64,000 bases of DNA, from positions 1 to 64,000 of the forward strand of contig ONIL01000005.1 in the NCBI GenBank assembly GCA_900317835.1, in the 5' to 3' direction. The notes under the pieces were generated by a model. That model was not told where the DNA came from. It was given only the letters and a program-made list of their open reading frames with translations, and did not search any database. A program made the position numbers and the translations under genes. Shown piece by piece: positions 1 through 9,100 of this stretch (positions are counted from its first letter, which is position 1; every line of letters starts with the position of its first letter). This DNA comes from an uncultured Prevotellaceae bacterium (GTDB lineage: Bacteria; Bacteroidota; Bacteroidia; Bacteroidales; Muribaculaceae).

Positions 1-1694
1 ACTGATGTGGGATTATAGGTCACGGTAACCGTAGAACCATTCATCACGGCGCTCCTGGTGATACTGGTCTTGTCAATACTGAAGCCACTGCCACTGACGG
101 TCAAGGTCACAGGAGTAGTGCTGGTCAAGTTTTCACCCTTCAAGACGAACGTCTGAGTCACGGGAGTGCCAACCTCGGTATTAAATGACAAGGTATTGGG
201 AGTTGCAGTAATACTCGAAACAACGTTTGCGGTACCTGTCAGGCTTACAGTCTTGTTCTCGGCACCAGTGCTTGCAACAGTGATAGTTGCGGTGTTCGTG
301 CCTGAATTGGTGGGTTTATAGGTTACAGTAACGGTTGCACCAGCTGCAGCCTGAGCTGCGGTGAGCGTGGTAGGTGATACCGTGAAGTAGGTGCTACCGC
401 TCTTGGTGATGGTCACACCGTCAAACAGATCGGTTCCATGCACAGTGAAGGTCTTAGTAACCGTGCCACCCACGGCTGAGCTAAAGCTCAACGAGGAGGG
501 ATCAACAGTCAGCTCAGGAATAACAGAGGGAACATCGGGGGGCTCAACACCAATAATTGCCTGCTGTGACTGGTTGAAGGTACCAGAGCCATCGTTGAAG
601 GCATCCATTGCAAACCAGTTGTTGCCAGAGCCACTCCAACCCCAGTTTACATGATACTTGTTGTCGCTGTCACGGTAACCGTCAACATTGAAGGCGTGAC
701 CGCCCTCGCTCGAAGAAACGGCGCAATACACCAGAGGACGTCCAGCGGCCAACTCAGCCTGAATCAGGCTGTTCCAAGAAGACGCTGAGTAGCTTTGCTT
801 TGTAGCATTGCGGGCGGTTGACTTGTATCCAAAGAGTTTAAACATATCAGCAATACGATAATTCTCGGATACATAGATACCACTACCACCAGCGGCAGCA
901 GTACCGTACATCATACCCTCGGCTTGACCCACGTAGCGCATCAGCGTGGCAACTGCGTTACCTTGAGCGGTGTTGTAACTATTATAAGTATCCTTCATGT
1001 TGGGCCAGTCAAAGGCTGTAGCCGGCAGAGCAGGATAAGTAAAGTTGACAGAGTTATAATAAGAGATATCAAGTGTTGCGGTATAAGAAGGAATTGCAGC
1101 TACTGATTGAGGATACTTCCAGTAATAAAGTACCATCGATGCCGAGGTTGCAGGGCAACCGGTATAGCACTGGTAGGTTGTGTTATTATAGGTAAACTTA
1201 CACTGGTTCCAGTAGGGAGCATCCTGGTCCCACATTGCAGTCAACAGAGGACCATAGGTCACAGCGCTGAGCGAGGGAACAGCATTGGGATCTGAAATGC
1301 GCTCCACTTGCAAACCCGGGTGCTCATGCAGGTACATAATCTGCTCCTTGTAGATATTGAGCATGTCGATCATACCCAGAGGCAGCTTGTTAACGTCGGG
1401 CAGCGGTGCGTCACCGACCATGAGAATTTGCTCAGCACGGTCATCACCAGCAACTACGAGATAGGTGGTAGATGTGTTAAAGATGTAGTACACTGGCTTG
1501 CCTGTCTTAATGTCGCCGATTTCGGCCTTCAACAGAACGGGATTCAAGGCGGCGGGTGCCATCATTCGACCAGCATACAACTGGTTAGCTAAATAATTCT
1601 TTGCGGTTTTTTGCGCCTGATTCAGGTCAACTGGCGCAGCTTGAATAGTCATGACCGCCATAATGGCAGCCAATAGAAAGAATAATTTCTTCAT
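1..1694 (-). CDS. C10 family (streptopain-like) cysteine peptidase with C-terminal Ig-like repeats, 3' end beyond window
   Basis: This is a secreted cysteine endopeptidase of the streptopain/SpeB (C10) family, reading out of the window at base 1, so the C-terminus is missing. The start gives a signal peptide (MKKLFFLLAAIMAVMTIQA), then a Spi-type propeptide region (about 25-160). The catalytic domain carries the nucleophile in TGCPATSAS (Cys180) and the base in EGGHAFNVDGY (His333), followed by the family's HVNWGWSG segment. After about residue 385 come at least two Ig-like modules of about 90 residues, both opening with a P-x-x-LSF motif (PSSLSF and PNTLSF). Modules of this kind often sit before a type IX secretion sorting domain, but that end is not visible. 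The usual GCVATA around the cysteine is GCPATS here. Expected to be exported; the substrate is unknown. Confidence 0.9.
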   Translation of the reverse strand, partial: MKKLFFLLAAIMAVMTIQAAPVDLNQAQKTAKNYLANQLYAGRMMAPAALNPVLLKAEIGDIKTGKPVYYIFNTSTTYLVVAGDDRAEQILMVGDAPLPDVNKLPLGMIDMLNIYKEQIMYLHEHPGLQVERISDPNAVPSLSAVTYGPLLTAMWDQDAPYWNQCKFTYNNTTYQCYTGCPATSASMVLYYWKYPQSVAAIPSYTATLDISYYNSVNFTYPALPATAFDWPNMKDTYNSYNTAQGNAVATLMRYVGQAEGMMYGTAAAGGSGIYVSENYRIADMFKLFGYKSTARNATKQSYSASSWNSLIQAELAAGRPLVYCAVSSSEGGHAFNVDGYRDSDNKYHVNWGWSGSGNNWFAMDAFNDGSGTFNQSQQAIIGVEPPDVPSVIPELTVDPSSLSFSSAVGGTVTKTFTVHGTDLFDGVTITKSGSTYFTVSPTTLTAAQAAAGATVTVTYKPTNSGTNTATITVASTGAENKTVSLTGTANVVSSITATPNTLSFNTEVGTPVTQTFVLKGENLTSTTPVTLTVSGSGFSIDKTSITRSAVMNGSTVTVTYNPTS

Positions 1695-1753
1695 AATAAA
1701 CAATTGTTTTAAAAGAATTTTGGTAATAAAATTGGTTTTCTATAAAATCGTCA

Positions 1754-1784
1754 CAAAAATAGTCCAGAAAATCATAAACAGCAA
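1754..1784 (-). promoter_or_regulatory. promoter of the C10 peptidase gene
   Basis: On the minus strand the -7 box TATTTTTG lies at 1761-1754 and a TTG -33 element at 1784-1782, 20 bases apart. This is the Bacteroidota sigma-factor pattern and leaves a leader of about 50 nt. Confidence 0.6.
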
Positions 1785-1899
1785 TTAAATATGCAAAAAA
1801 AGGGAAAATACTATCAAAAACAGTAGCATCTGCTGCTTTCTATTCCCAACAAACCTGCATAAGAGGGTTTATCATTCAACATGAGCAGCCATGACAGCC

Positions 1900-1928
1900 T
1901 TGCGATTCATGGATTTTTTGTAATTTTG
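1900..1928 (+). promoter_or_regulatory. promoter of the M48 peptidase gene
   Basis: The -7 box TAATTTTG (1921-1928) is preceded by TTG at 1900-1902 with an 18-base spacer, slightly short. Transcription would begin near 1935, just upstream of the chosen ATG at 1963. Confidence 0.6.
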
Positions 1929-1962
1929 TCACATCGAGACAAGAAAAACATTTGGATTGAAT

Positions 1963-3216
1963 ATGGCCCACACATTGTTACTGCTTATTATCGCGTTTGT
2001 CACGCTCGAGTTTATCCTCAGCAGCGTGCTGTCGTGGCTCAACACCCGCTGGATGACCCATCCCGTGCCACCTGAACTGGAAGGCTTGTACGATGAGGAG
2101 AAATACCGTCGCCAGCAGAACTATATGCGCACCAACAAACGGGTGTCGCTTATTGCCCGCTGTGTATCTTTCGCATTGACATTGGTCATCCTGGGCTTCG
2201 GCCTGCTGGGTTGGCTCGATAACCAATGCAAGTCATGGAGTGATGTGCCTATACTCCAAGTGATCTTGTTCCTGGTAGTTTACAACCTGTTCAACACGGT
2301 AATCGCCCTGCCGTTCAGTTACTACTCGACGTTTGTCATCGAGGAGCGCTTTGGATTCAACCGCACGACGCACAAGACCTTCTGGCTCGACACCGTCAAG
2401 TCGTTCATCGTCTCGACGGTGTTGAGTGCTGTGCTGCTGGGTGTCGTTTACTGGCTTTACCAGACCTTCGGGCAACAGTTCTGGATATGGGCCACGCTGG
2501 TAATAGCCGTGTTCATCGTGTTCTTTTCGATGTTCTACAGCAACCTGATAGTACCCCTGTTCAACAAGCAGACGCCACTGCCTGAAGGCGAATTGCGAGA
2601 TGCCATCACTGGAGCCATTAAGGATTTCGGGTCACGTTTCAAAGACATCTACATCATCGACGGCAGCAAGCATTCGACCAAGGCAAATGCCTACTTCACG
2701 GGCTTCGGTCCCAAAAAGCGCATCGTGCTCTATGACACGCTCCAGGACCAGATGACCAATGACGAGATAGTCGCCGTGCTTGCCCACGAGTTCGGGCACT
2801 ACAAGCACCGCGACACGTTCAAGAACATGTTTATCTCGATTGCGATGGTGGCTGTTAACCTGTTCATCTTCTCGCTGCTGGTGAGCAATCCCGACCTGCC
2901 TGCCGCCTTGGGCGGCACCGCCCCGTCGTTCATCCTGGCGCTGGTAGCCTTCTCGATGTTGCTATCGCCTATCGACATACTGTTGTCTCCAATAGGCAAT
3001 GCCATCTCAAGACGAGCCGAATACCGCGCCGACGCTTTTGCCGCCGAGCATGGTCATGGTGAAGCCCTAATCAGTGGTTTGAAAAAACTGGCAGCACACG
3101 CGTTGAGCAACCTCACGCCCCATCCGCTGGTGGTGTGGTACAGCTACAGCCACCCCACCCTCGCCCAACGCATCCGAGCGATCAGATCACCACGCGCTGG
3201 AATGGGGGCGCGGTAA
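1963..3216 (+). CDS. M48 family zinc metallopeptidase (CAAX prenyl protease / STE24-like)
   Basis: This is an integral-membrane zinc endopeptidase of the STE24/CAAX-protease type, expected to cleave membrane or membrane-proximal proteins with its active site in the membrane. The zinc motif HEFGH is at 275-279 (VLAHEFGHYKHRD), and a downstream ligand candidate is Glu353 in RRAEYRAD. There are about six or seven hydrophobic segments, including one near the N-terminus and a pair after the zinc motif. The length of 417 residues is normal for the family. ATG 1963 was chosen over an in-frame TTG at 1957. The 3' end overlaps the convergent tsaD gene by 35 bases. The natural substrate cannot be read from sequence; bacteria have no prenylated CAAX proteins. 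Confidence 0.9.
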   Translation: MAHTLLLLIIAFVTLEFILSSVLSWLNTRWMTHPVPPELEGLYDEEKYRRQQNYMRTNKRVSLIARCVSFALTLVILGFGLLGWLDNQCKSWSDVPILQVILFLVVYNLFNTVIALPFSYYSTFVIEERFGFNRTTHKTFWLDTVKSFIVSTVLSAVLLGVVYWLYQTFGQQFWIWATLVIAVFIVFFSMFYSNLIVPLFNKQTPLPEGELRDAITGAIKDFGSRFKDIYIIDGSKHSTKANAYFTGFGPKKRIVLYDTLQDQMTNDEIVAVLAHEFGHYKHRDTFKNMFISIAMVAVNLFIFSLLVSNPDLPAALGGTAPSFILALVAFSMLLSPIDILLSPIGNAISRRAEYRADAFAAEHGHGEALISGLKKLAAHALSNLTPHPLVVWYSYSHPTLAQRIRAIRSPRAGMGAR

Positions 3217-4198
3217 TGTCGCAGAAGTCTTTTTCGAGGAATTTGAAGTGACCGGCGATGGCGATCATTGCAGCGTTGTCGGTGGTGAACACGCGCTTGG
3301 GGATGAAGGCTTTGAGGCGATGACGGCGGGCATAGTCCTCGACCGCTGCACGCACGCCGCTGTTGGCCGACACTCCGCCGCCGATGGCGATGGTCTTGAT
3401 GCCCGTGTCCTTAATTGCCTTGCCGAATTTGTCCATCAGTATCTCGATAATGGTGCGCTGCAGCGAGGCGGCAAGATCGGCCTTGTTTTCCTCGATGAAA
3501 TTAGGGTTCTCCTTGAGCGCATCGCGCAGGGTGTAGAGGAAGGATGTCTTCAACCCGCTGAAGCTGTAGTTATAGCCCTCGACGTGGGGCTTGGCGAACC
3601 TGAACGCCTTGTTGTTACCCTCGGCGGCCAACTTGTCGATGTAAGGGCCACCAGGATAAGGCAGTCCCATGACCTTGGCACACTTGTCGAAAGCCTCGCC
3701 TGCCGCATCATCGATGGTCTGTCCCAGCACTTCCATATCGGTGGGAGCATTGACCTTGATGATCTGTGAGTTGCCTCCGCTGATGAGCAGGCACAGGTAG
3801 GGGAACTCGGGAACCTCGGTATTCTCATCTTCCTTGACAAAGTGTGATAAGACATGGCCATGCAGGTGATTCACGTCAACCAAAGGGATATCCAGTGCCA
3901 ACGACAAGCCCTTAGCAAAGGATGTACCCACATGGAGCGAACCAGGCAGACCCGGACCGCGTGTGAAGGCGATAGCATCAATGTCCTTGCGCTCGATACC
4001 CGCCTGGCGAATGGCCTCGCTGACGACGGGCACGATGTTTTGCTGATGGGCGCGCGATGCCAACTCAGGCACCACACCACCATAGGCTTCATGCACCCGC
4101 TGGCTGGCAATGACGTTGCTCAACAGTACTGTATCACGCAACACTGCTGCCGACGTGTCGTCGCACGACGACTCTATACCTAATATCGTTACACTCAT
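3182..4198 (-). CDS. tsaD: tRNA N6-adenosine threonylcarbamoyltransferase TsaD
   Basis: TsaD transfers threonylcarbamoyl from threonylcarbamoyl-AMP to A37 of ANN-decoding tRNAs, working in the cytoplasm with TsaB and TsaE. The protein (338 residues) has the ASKHA ATPase fold signatures: GIESSCDDTSAA at the N-terminus, the metal-binding histidines in NHLHGHVLSH, LLISGGNSQI, and IGGGVSANSGVR followed by FTTDNAAMIA near the C-terminus. The length is typical. It is transcribed toward and overlaps the M48 peptidase gene. No TAnnTTTG box is seen directly upstream, where a 9-bp repeat array sits, so expression probably comes from a promoter further upstream. Confidence 0.97.
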   Translation of the reverse strand: MSVTILGIESSCDDTSAAVLRDTVLLSNVIASQRVHEAYGGVVPELASRAHQQNIVPVVSEAIRQAGIERKDIDAIAFTRGPGLPGSLHVGTSFAKGLSLALDIPLVDVNHLHGHVLSHFVKEDENTEVPEFPYLCLLISGGNSQIIKVNAPTDMEVLGQTIDDAAGEAFDKCAKVMGLPYPGGPYIDKLAAEGNNKAFRFAKPHVEGYNYSFSGLKTSFLYTLRDALKENPNFIEENKADLAASLQRTIIEILMDKFGKAIKDTGIKTIAIGGGVSANSGVRAAVEDYARRHRLKAFIPKRVFTTDNAAMIAIAGHFKFLEKDFCDITAPPFQRVVI

Positions 4199-4211
4199 GA
4201 TTTTAAATAAT

Positions 4212-4256
4212 AAGGCTTATAGGTCATATAGGGCTTATAGGGCTTATAGGGCCTAT
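4212..4256. repeat. array of five 9-bp repeats (consensus AGGGCTTAT)
   Basis: Five consecutive units (AAGGCTTAT, AGGTCATAT, AGGGCTTAT twice, AGGGCCTAT) run without gaps between the four-helix-bundle gene and tsaD. The core CTTATAGG is nearly palindromic. A second array with units related by reverse complement lies on the other side of the same gene at 4924-4959. Confidence 0.85.
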
Positions 4257-4264
4257 AAAAACTG

Positions 4265-4822
4265 TCATTTAAGTTTATTACGGTAATTGATGCGAGCACG
4301 AGACATTTCCTCTCGTGAACCACCATGAACAAGAAAATCCTGCTTGCAGTACTCAATCAACTTGCGAAGCAAGGTGTCACACTGATGGATAAGGGTAATG
4401 GCGATATTGGCGATTGCTTCATCTCCCCTTACCTTGATGGCCTCACGATAATAGGCGCTGTCGTTATGCTTCATGCATACATGACGGCATTGAATGCCCT
4501 TCTCGCTGTCAACCGACCATATCGGCAAATCATGCACCCGTAAGTAATCATGGTAATCTTCCAACAATTCTTTTAAACTACCAACGGCCACATTCAATAA
4601 TTTGAGTTCCATTTCGCGTGACATGGTAGAGTCGGTGCAACCTTCTGCGATATTCTGTTTGCCACTTCGTGCAGCTTGCACCATCTGGTCAATCGTGCGA
4701 TCGCCTCGCTGATAAGAATGGTGGGCAAAATAATAAGTAACATCATAGATGCACTCCGCCTTTTGGAATGCAATCAAATCCCGATAGTTTCCCCGCTGAG
4801 GCAAAAAATCCTGATTACCCAT
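4265..4822 (-). CDS. four-helix-bundle suffix-domain protein (S23/Avd-like)
   Basis: This 185-residue protein belongs to the bacterial four-helix-bundle group that includes the S23 intervening-sequence proteins and the Avd accessory protein of diversity-generating retroelements. Family-type segments include GNYRDLIAFQKAECIYD, then DQMVQAARSGKQNIAEG and LKELLEDYHDYLR, with an extra C-terminal part ending near HGGSREEMSRARI that matches the suffix-domain subgroup. The function is unknown. ATG 4822 was chosen because an earlier in-frame TTG at 4870 lies inside a -7 promoter box. The gene has its own promoter, sits between tsaD and a tamB operon, and is flanked on both sides by 9-bp repeat arrays, which suggests insertion as a unit. 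No reverse transcriptase or 23S rRNA is nearby. Confidence 0.85.
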   Translation of the reverse strand: MGNQDFLPQRGNYRDLIAFQKAECIYDVTYYFAHHSYQRGDRTIDQMVQAARSGKQNIAEGCTDSTMSREMELKLLNVAVGSLKELLEDYHDYLRVHDLPIWSVDSEKGIQCRHVCMKHNDSAYYREAIKVRGDEAIANIAITLIHQCDTLLRKLIEYCKQDFLVHGGSREEMSRARINYRNKLK

Positions 4823-4867
4823 AAAACAGTTACTGGTTATTTCACGCAAACTGGCTCGTAGCCGTTG

Positions 4868-4875
4868 CAAAATTA
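4868..4875 (-). promoter_or_regulatory. -7 box of the four-helix-bundle gene
   Basis: The minus strand reads TAATTTTG at 4875-4868, a consensus -7 box. Transcription would begin near 4860, so the coding start must be the ATG at 4822. A clear -33 TTTG at the usual distance is not seen. Confidence 0.5.
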
Positions 4876-4923
4876 ATACAAAATGACGAGACTCCTAGAC
4901 CCCAAAACAAATATTTCTCCATT

Positions 4924-4962
4924 ATAAGCCCTATAAGACTTATAGGACCTATAGGACTTATA
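4924..4962. repeat. array of four 9-bp repeats (ATAAGCCCT-like)
   Basis: Four units (ATAAGCCCT, ATAAGACTT, ATAGGACCT, ATAGGACTT) plus a partial one. The first is the exact reverse complement of AGGGCTTAT, the commonest unit of the array at 4212-4256. The two arrays bracket the four-helix-bundle gene and its promoter. Confidence 0.85.
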
Positions 4963-4969
4963 AAACTCG

Positions 4970-6130
4970 TTAGAAGCGGAAGCCGACGGTGAGGTCAAAG
5001 TTGCTGTAGCTGTTATAGAAGCTGTGCTGGCGGCTCTGATACCAGTGTCCCTCGTGATTGGCCGTCAGGGCATAGAAGAAGTTGCCAGCGGTGCGCACAA
5101 GTGCCATCTTGGCGGTCAGATTGGTGGAAAGCAGCGACTTCTTGCCCTCGATGGAGTTGGGGAAACTGTGGCGGTAGCCGATGCTCGGGGCAAAGGTGAT
5201 ATTATACACCCAGCCATGATGGAAGACCCAACTGTAACCATAACCGCAAAGGAAGCCGAAATCACGATAACGGAAGCGGTAGTCGGTCACCTTGTTGGGC
5301 AGGTATGTCTTCAACTCGTCGCTCAGGGTGCTCATGTCCATAACCACGTCCTGATGGCTCGCATAGATGCCGGCGAGCAGTGAACCGGAACTGCGTTTCT
5401 GGTACTTGGAAAAACAGTAGGCTGCGGCCTGGCTGTAATGGGTGTGGTTGAAGATATAATAAGCGTCAAAGCCGTAACTCTCGCGCTTGAGTCCCGAGAA
5501 GATTTCATCGCCATGCCACTTGCCCAGCCAATGCAAGTGAAGCGTGCTCTGGTCGTGCTTGCGGTAGTAGGCTTCGACAAAGATACGCGACGTGGTGAAC
5601 GAGAACTGCAAGCGGCGGTTGCGTATAAACCTGCCTGCCAGCAGGTCACGGGCGTTAATCATGTAAGTGAAACTGAGACCCATACCGCAAATTTGGAAAC
5701 CGAAGAGCGAGGTGACGTCACTATTCATCTGCACATAAGTGCGCCACTTGCCCAAGTGCCCTGAGTAGAAATCAATCCAGTTGTCGTTCTTGAGCATGAT
5801 TTTCCACTTCTTGCCACTGGTCTTGCCTGGATTGACCACGTAGGTCGTGTCATAGTAGTTGAGCGCATGATTAAGCCAACGATAGGTCTTGGCACCAAAA
5901 TCCAGCACTGGCGGATAGACGATAGAAGTGTCATTGATGCTCCAGCCGTGACGAAAGATGACCTTTTTCCAATGGTCTTTATCGGCAATGGTATCCATGC
6001 TGGCAGCTACACTGTCCAGCCTAGCGATAATACTATCAGATGGTGTGAGCGCATGGATATCATCATCTGCACAACAAACAGCGGCTGAGGCTAACAGCAG
6101 GAGCAACGATATAACCAAACGTCTCATCAT
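4970..6130 (-). CDS. DUF4421-like outer-membrane barrel protein
   Basis: This 386-residue exported protein starts with a signal peptide (MMRRLVISLLLLLASAAVC ending near the CC pair) and has many alternating aromatic and hydrophobic strands. It ends in FDLTVGFRF, a terminal phenylalanine typical of outer-membrane beta-barrels. The segment YYDTTYVV and the overall pattern fit the DUF4421 family of Bacteroidota, which has no assigned function. Its start overlaps the tamB stop in an ATGA, so the two are translationally coupled. Because TamB helps envelope assembly, a role for this barrel at the outer membrane is plausible but not shown. Confidence 0.75.
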   Translation of the reverse strand: MMRRLVISLLLLLASAAVCCADDDIHALTPSDSIIARLDSVAASMDTIADKDHWKKVIFRHGWSINDTSIVYPPVLDFGAKTYRWLNHALNYYDTTYVVNPGKTSGKKWKIMLKNDNWIDFYSGHLGKWRTYVQMNSDVTSLFGFQICGMGLSFTYMINARDLLAGRFIRNRRLQFSFTTSRIFVEAYYRKHDQSTLHLHWLGKWHGDEIFSGLKRESYGFDAYYIFNHTHYSQAAAYCFSKYQKRSSGSLLAGIYASHQDVVMDMSTLSDELKTYLPNKVTDYRFRYRDFGFLCGYGYSWVFHHGWVYNITFAPSIGYRHSFPNSIEGKKSLLSTNLTAKMALVRTAGNFFYALTANHEGHWYQSRQHSFYNSYSNFDLTVGFRF

Positions 6131-9100
6131 TCTGCCTTTGCTGAATCATTGTGATGGGATGACCGGATCGTAACCAGCGGCACGGGCTGCCGCACGCTGC
6201 TGTCGCCAGGTACTGCGGGAGAAGGCTCACGCTTGGGTATGCTGTCATGGCCCACTTGCAACGTTTTACCGCTCTTGCGGCCAGGATTGCCAAAGTCATG
6301 TTTCCACACGATGCCCACACCCTGTGTGGTCAAGGCGTCGCGTGAGTTGTAGTAGCTCTGGTCATTGAAATGATTATAGGCCTTGAGCCTGAAAGTACCC
6401 TTGCTATTGAGCAGATACTCCAGATCGAAGTCACCGATGAAATTGGTATTGCTTGTGCTATAGGTATTGTCACGGTAGCCGAAGTTACCATTCAGCAACA
6501 AGCGGTTGTTGAGCAACTGGCTCGACAGCGCCACATCCACCTCCATGTCGCTGAAGTCGCCCTTGTCGGTGCGGAAATTAGGCGCAATTGACAGATTGTC
6601 GGCAATCTTGCCCAGCATATTGGACAATTGACCCGAAATGGTGGATGATGCCACCGATGACAGCACCTCATTCTGATTGGTCGTTGTGCCCCTGAAGTAA
6701 TTGAGGGTATAGAACCTGTTGAGCGCCAGCAGATAGATAATCTGTTGGTTCATCATCTCATCGGTGCTGATGATGCTCTTGACCTTGTGGTAGGCATCGC
6801 TGGTGAGTGACGGGAATCTCAAGTCAAACGAGATAGCAGGCTGGGCGATGTTGCCCTTGGCATACATGGTGGCGTTAACAGGCACATTGGTACGGTTCAG
6901 GTCGGGGTCATTGCTGAAGGACTCGTCCAGATCCCTGAGGTTGGCATTGAGCGTGTAAACGGCCTCTAGGTCAAGTTCGGCGGCATAGGGATCACCCTGG
7001 AAACTGATGCTGCTGCCATCCTGGATAGTGAAGTCCTTGATAATGAGGTCTTGCAAGGTGAATTTGTAAGTGCCCTTGTCCAGCTTGTAGGTGCCATAGG
7101 TGCGCAACTCATCGTTGTTGTTATAAGTCAGGTGCATATTACCGTGACCGGTGGCCTTGATTTCGTCACCGCCCACGGGGTCCATGACCACGGTGAGCGC
7201 CACATCTGGAGTGATATTACCCTCGAGGTTGATAAAGTAAGCGCTAGGCTCTGTTTGCTCTTCTTGTGGCTGCTGTCCCATCTGGCTGAGGTTGTTGAAT
7301 ATCCATGTGGGGTCTTCCTCATCGACCTTCACAACAGGCGCATTTAGGGCATTGCGGTCACGGAAGGTGATAAAGTTGTAATCATCAGCCTGCTCGTCAT
7401 CGCTCAAGACAAACGTGAAGCGCGAACGTGGCGCTGAATCCATGTTGACGTTCACATTGACAACACCTGGCCCACCATCGACAAAACAGCTGCCGTTTCC
7501 ATAGATTGTGCCGTACCAGCGAGGGTTATCGGCAGGCGTGGTATCATAGCACAGGAAGTCTCGAGCACCCGTGATGGCGAACTTAAACTCAGGCCGGTGG
7601 AACGCGTCATGCTTGAGCCAGCCGCCCAACCGTGCTTCATGCCCCTCACGGTCGTGGATGGGAATGTCGTTGAACTCGATCAGGTCGGGAATAATATGGA
7701 TGTGAGCGTTAGAAGTGGTATAATAGCACTTGATATAGTCGATGAGAAACTGCAAGGAGTCGGCAACGATATCACCCTCGAGGTTGATGGTGTGGAAATT
7801 GCCGAACAGGATAGCCTTGCCTGACATCTCACCCTTGACGTCACTTGTAAACGCCTCCATGTAGGGTTTAAGGAACGCCACGTTGGCATGATTGGTGTCA
7901 AACTCGATATATAACGAGTCATCGGCGATGTAAATGCCACCGTCAAGCGTGCTGTTACGGCCATTGGATTGGGCGATGTTGCCCGAGACCAGGATGCCCT
8001 TGCTCTCATTGTCAAATGTTGCCTTGATATCGGCATCACCCATGACTGCCCCATTGTAGGATATGTCGTCAATGAACAGGCTGGGGGTGTGGATGCTGGG
8101 GGCACCTGAGAACAGATTGCTGGCGTACAGCTTACTGGTAGCCTTTCCGCCGAAGCTCACATGATCGATAGCCAATGTCTCGAACACATAGTCGAGATTC
8201 ACGTCATTGAGTTCGATACACAAGGAGTCGGCTGGGTCATGTGAGGCCTTGCCATTGATGCGGATGTATTGATCAGCATGCGCGCCAGCCAGGTTATTGA
8301 CCGTGATATCGCCGTTGTCGAGCAGGATCTGGCCCTTGCTGACGGTCCAGACGGTGTCGTTGAACACCATCTGCGATGGATTGATGTCAATGTTGGCCTG
8401 GAGTTTACCATTGTCTCCTTTCTCGAGCAGGGCGCTCAGGTTGATGTCACCATGAAACTTGCGGGCGTTCAGCGTGTCTTTCTCATCCATCTTGATACAC
8501 CAATCAAGTTTTCCGTCAACCCTGTTGTTGCGCCCGCTCAAGTCAATCGCCAGATTCACCTTCTTGCCATTCTTGACAGGATAAACCGAACGCGCGTTGA
8601 CCAGAACCTGATTAGAAGCGCTGTCGAGCGTAGCCTCGAGATGTGTACCCGTGATGAATTTGTTGCCTTGCCTCATCCACGGAGCGTCAATGGCCATGTC
8701 AAACGTGTTGTCGTTCTCATTCAGGCCGCCCTTGATGGTGTATCGGTAAAATGGATAAACAGGCAGGTTGAGCATCGCGTTCAACTGGTCATCGGGCGTG
8801 ACGACGAAGTCGAACTGCACATTATTGGGCATTCCGTCATGAGAGAAAGCGGTATATTCCCCAAAATACTCAGGGAACACTCGTGACAACATGTGCTTGA
8901 CCGTTGGCACGATCGTCTTGAAATCATATTGACCACTGATTGAGCCTTTCACGTGGTCGGTGTTGATATCGATGGCCTTGTCCTGACCGTCGTTGTCGGC
9001 ACTGAGTTTAAAACTGTCGATATGCAAACCTTGGCCCTTGCTGTCGGCGAAGGCTACATTCTCGAGTTCAACAAGCCCTTTAGCATTATCCAGGGTATTC

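Noticed and set aside
4212-4962. CRISPR array
   Set aside because: The repeats are only 9 bp, directly adjacent with no spacers, and no cas genes are present.
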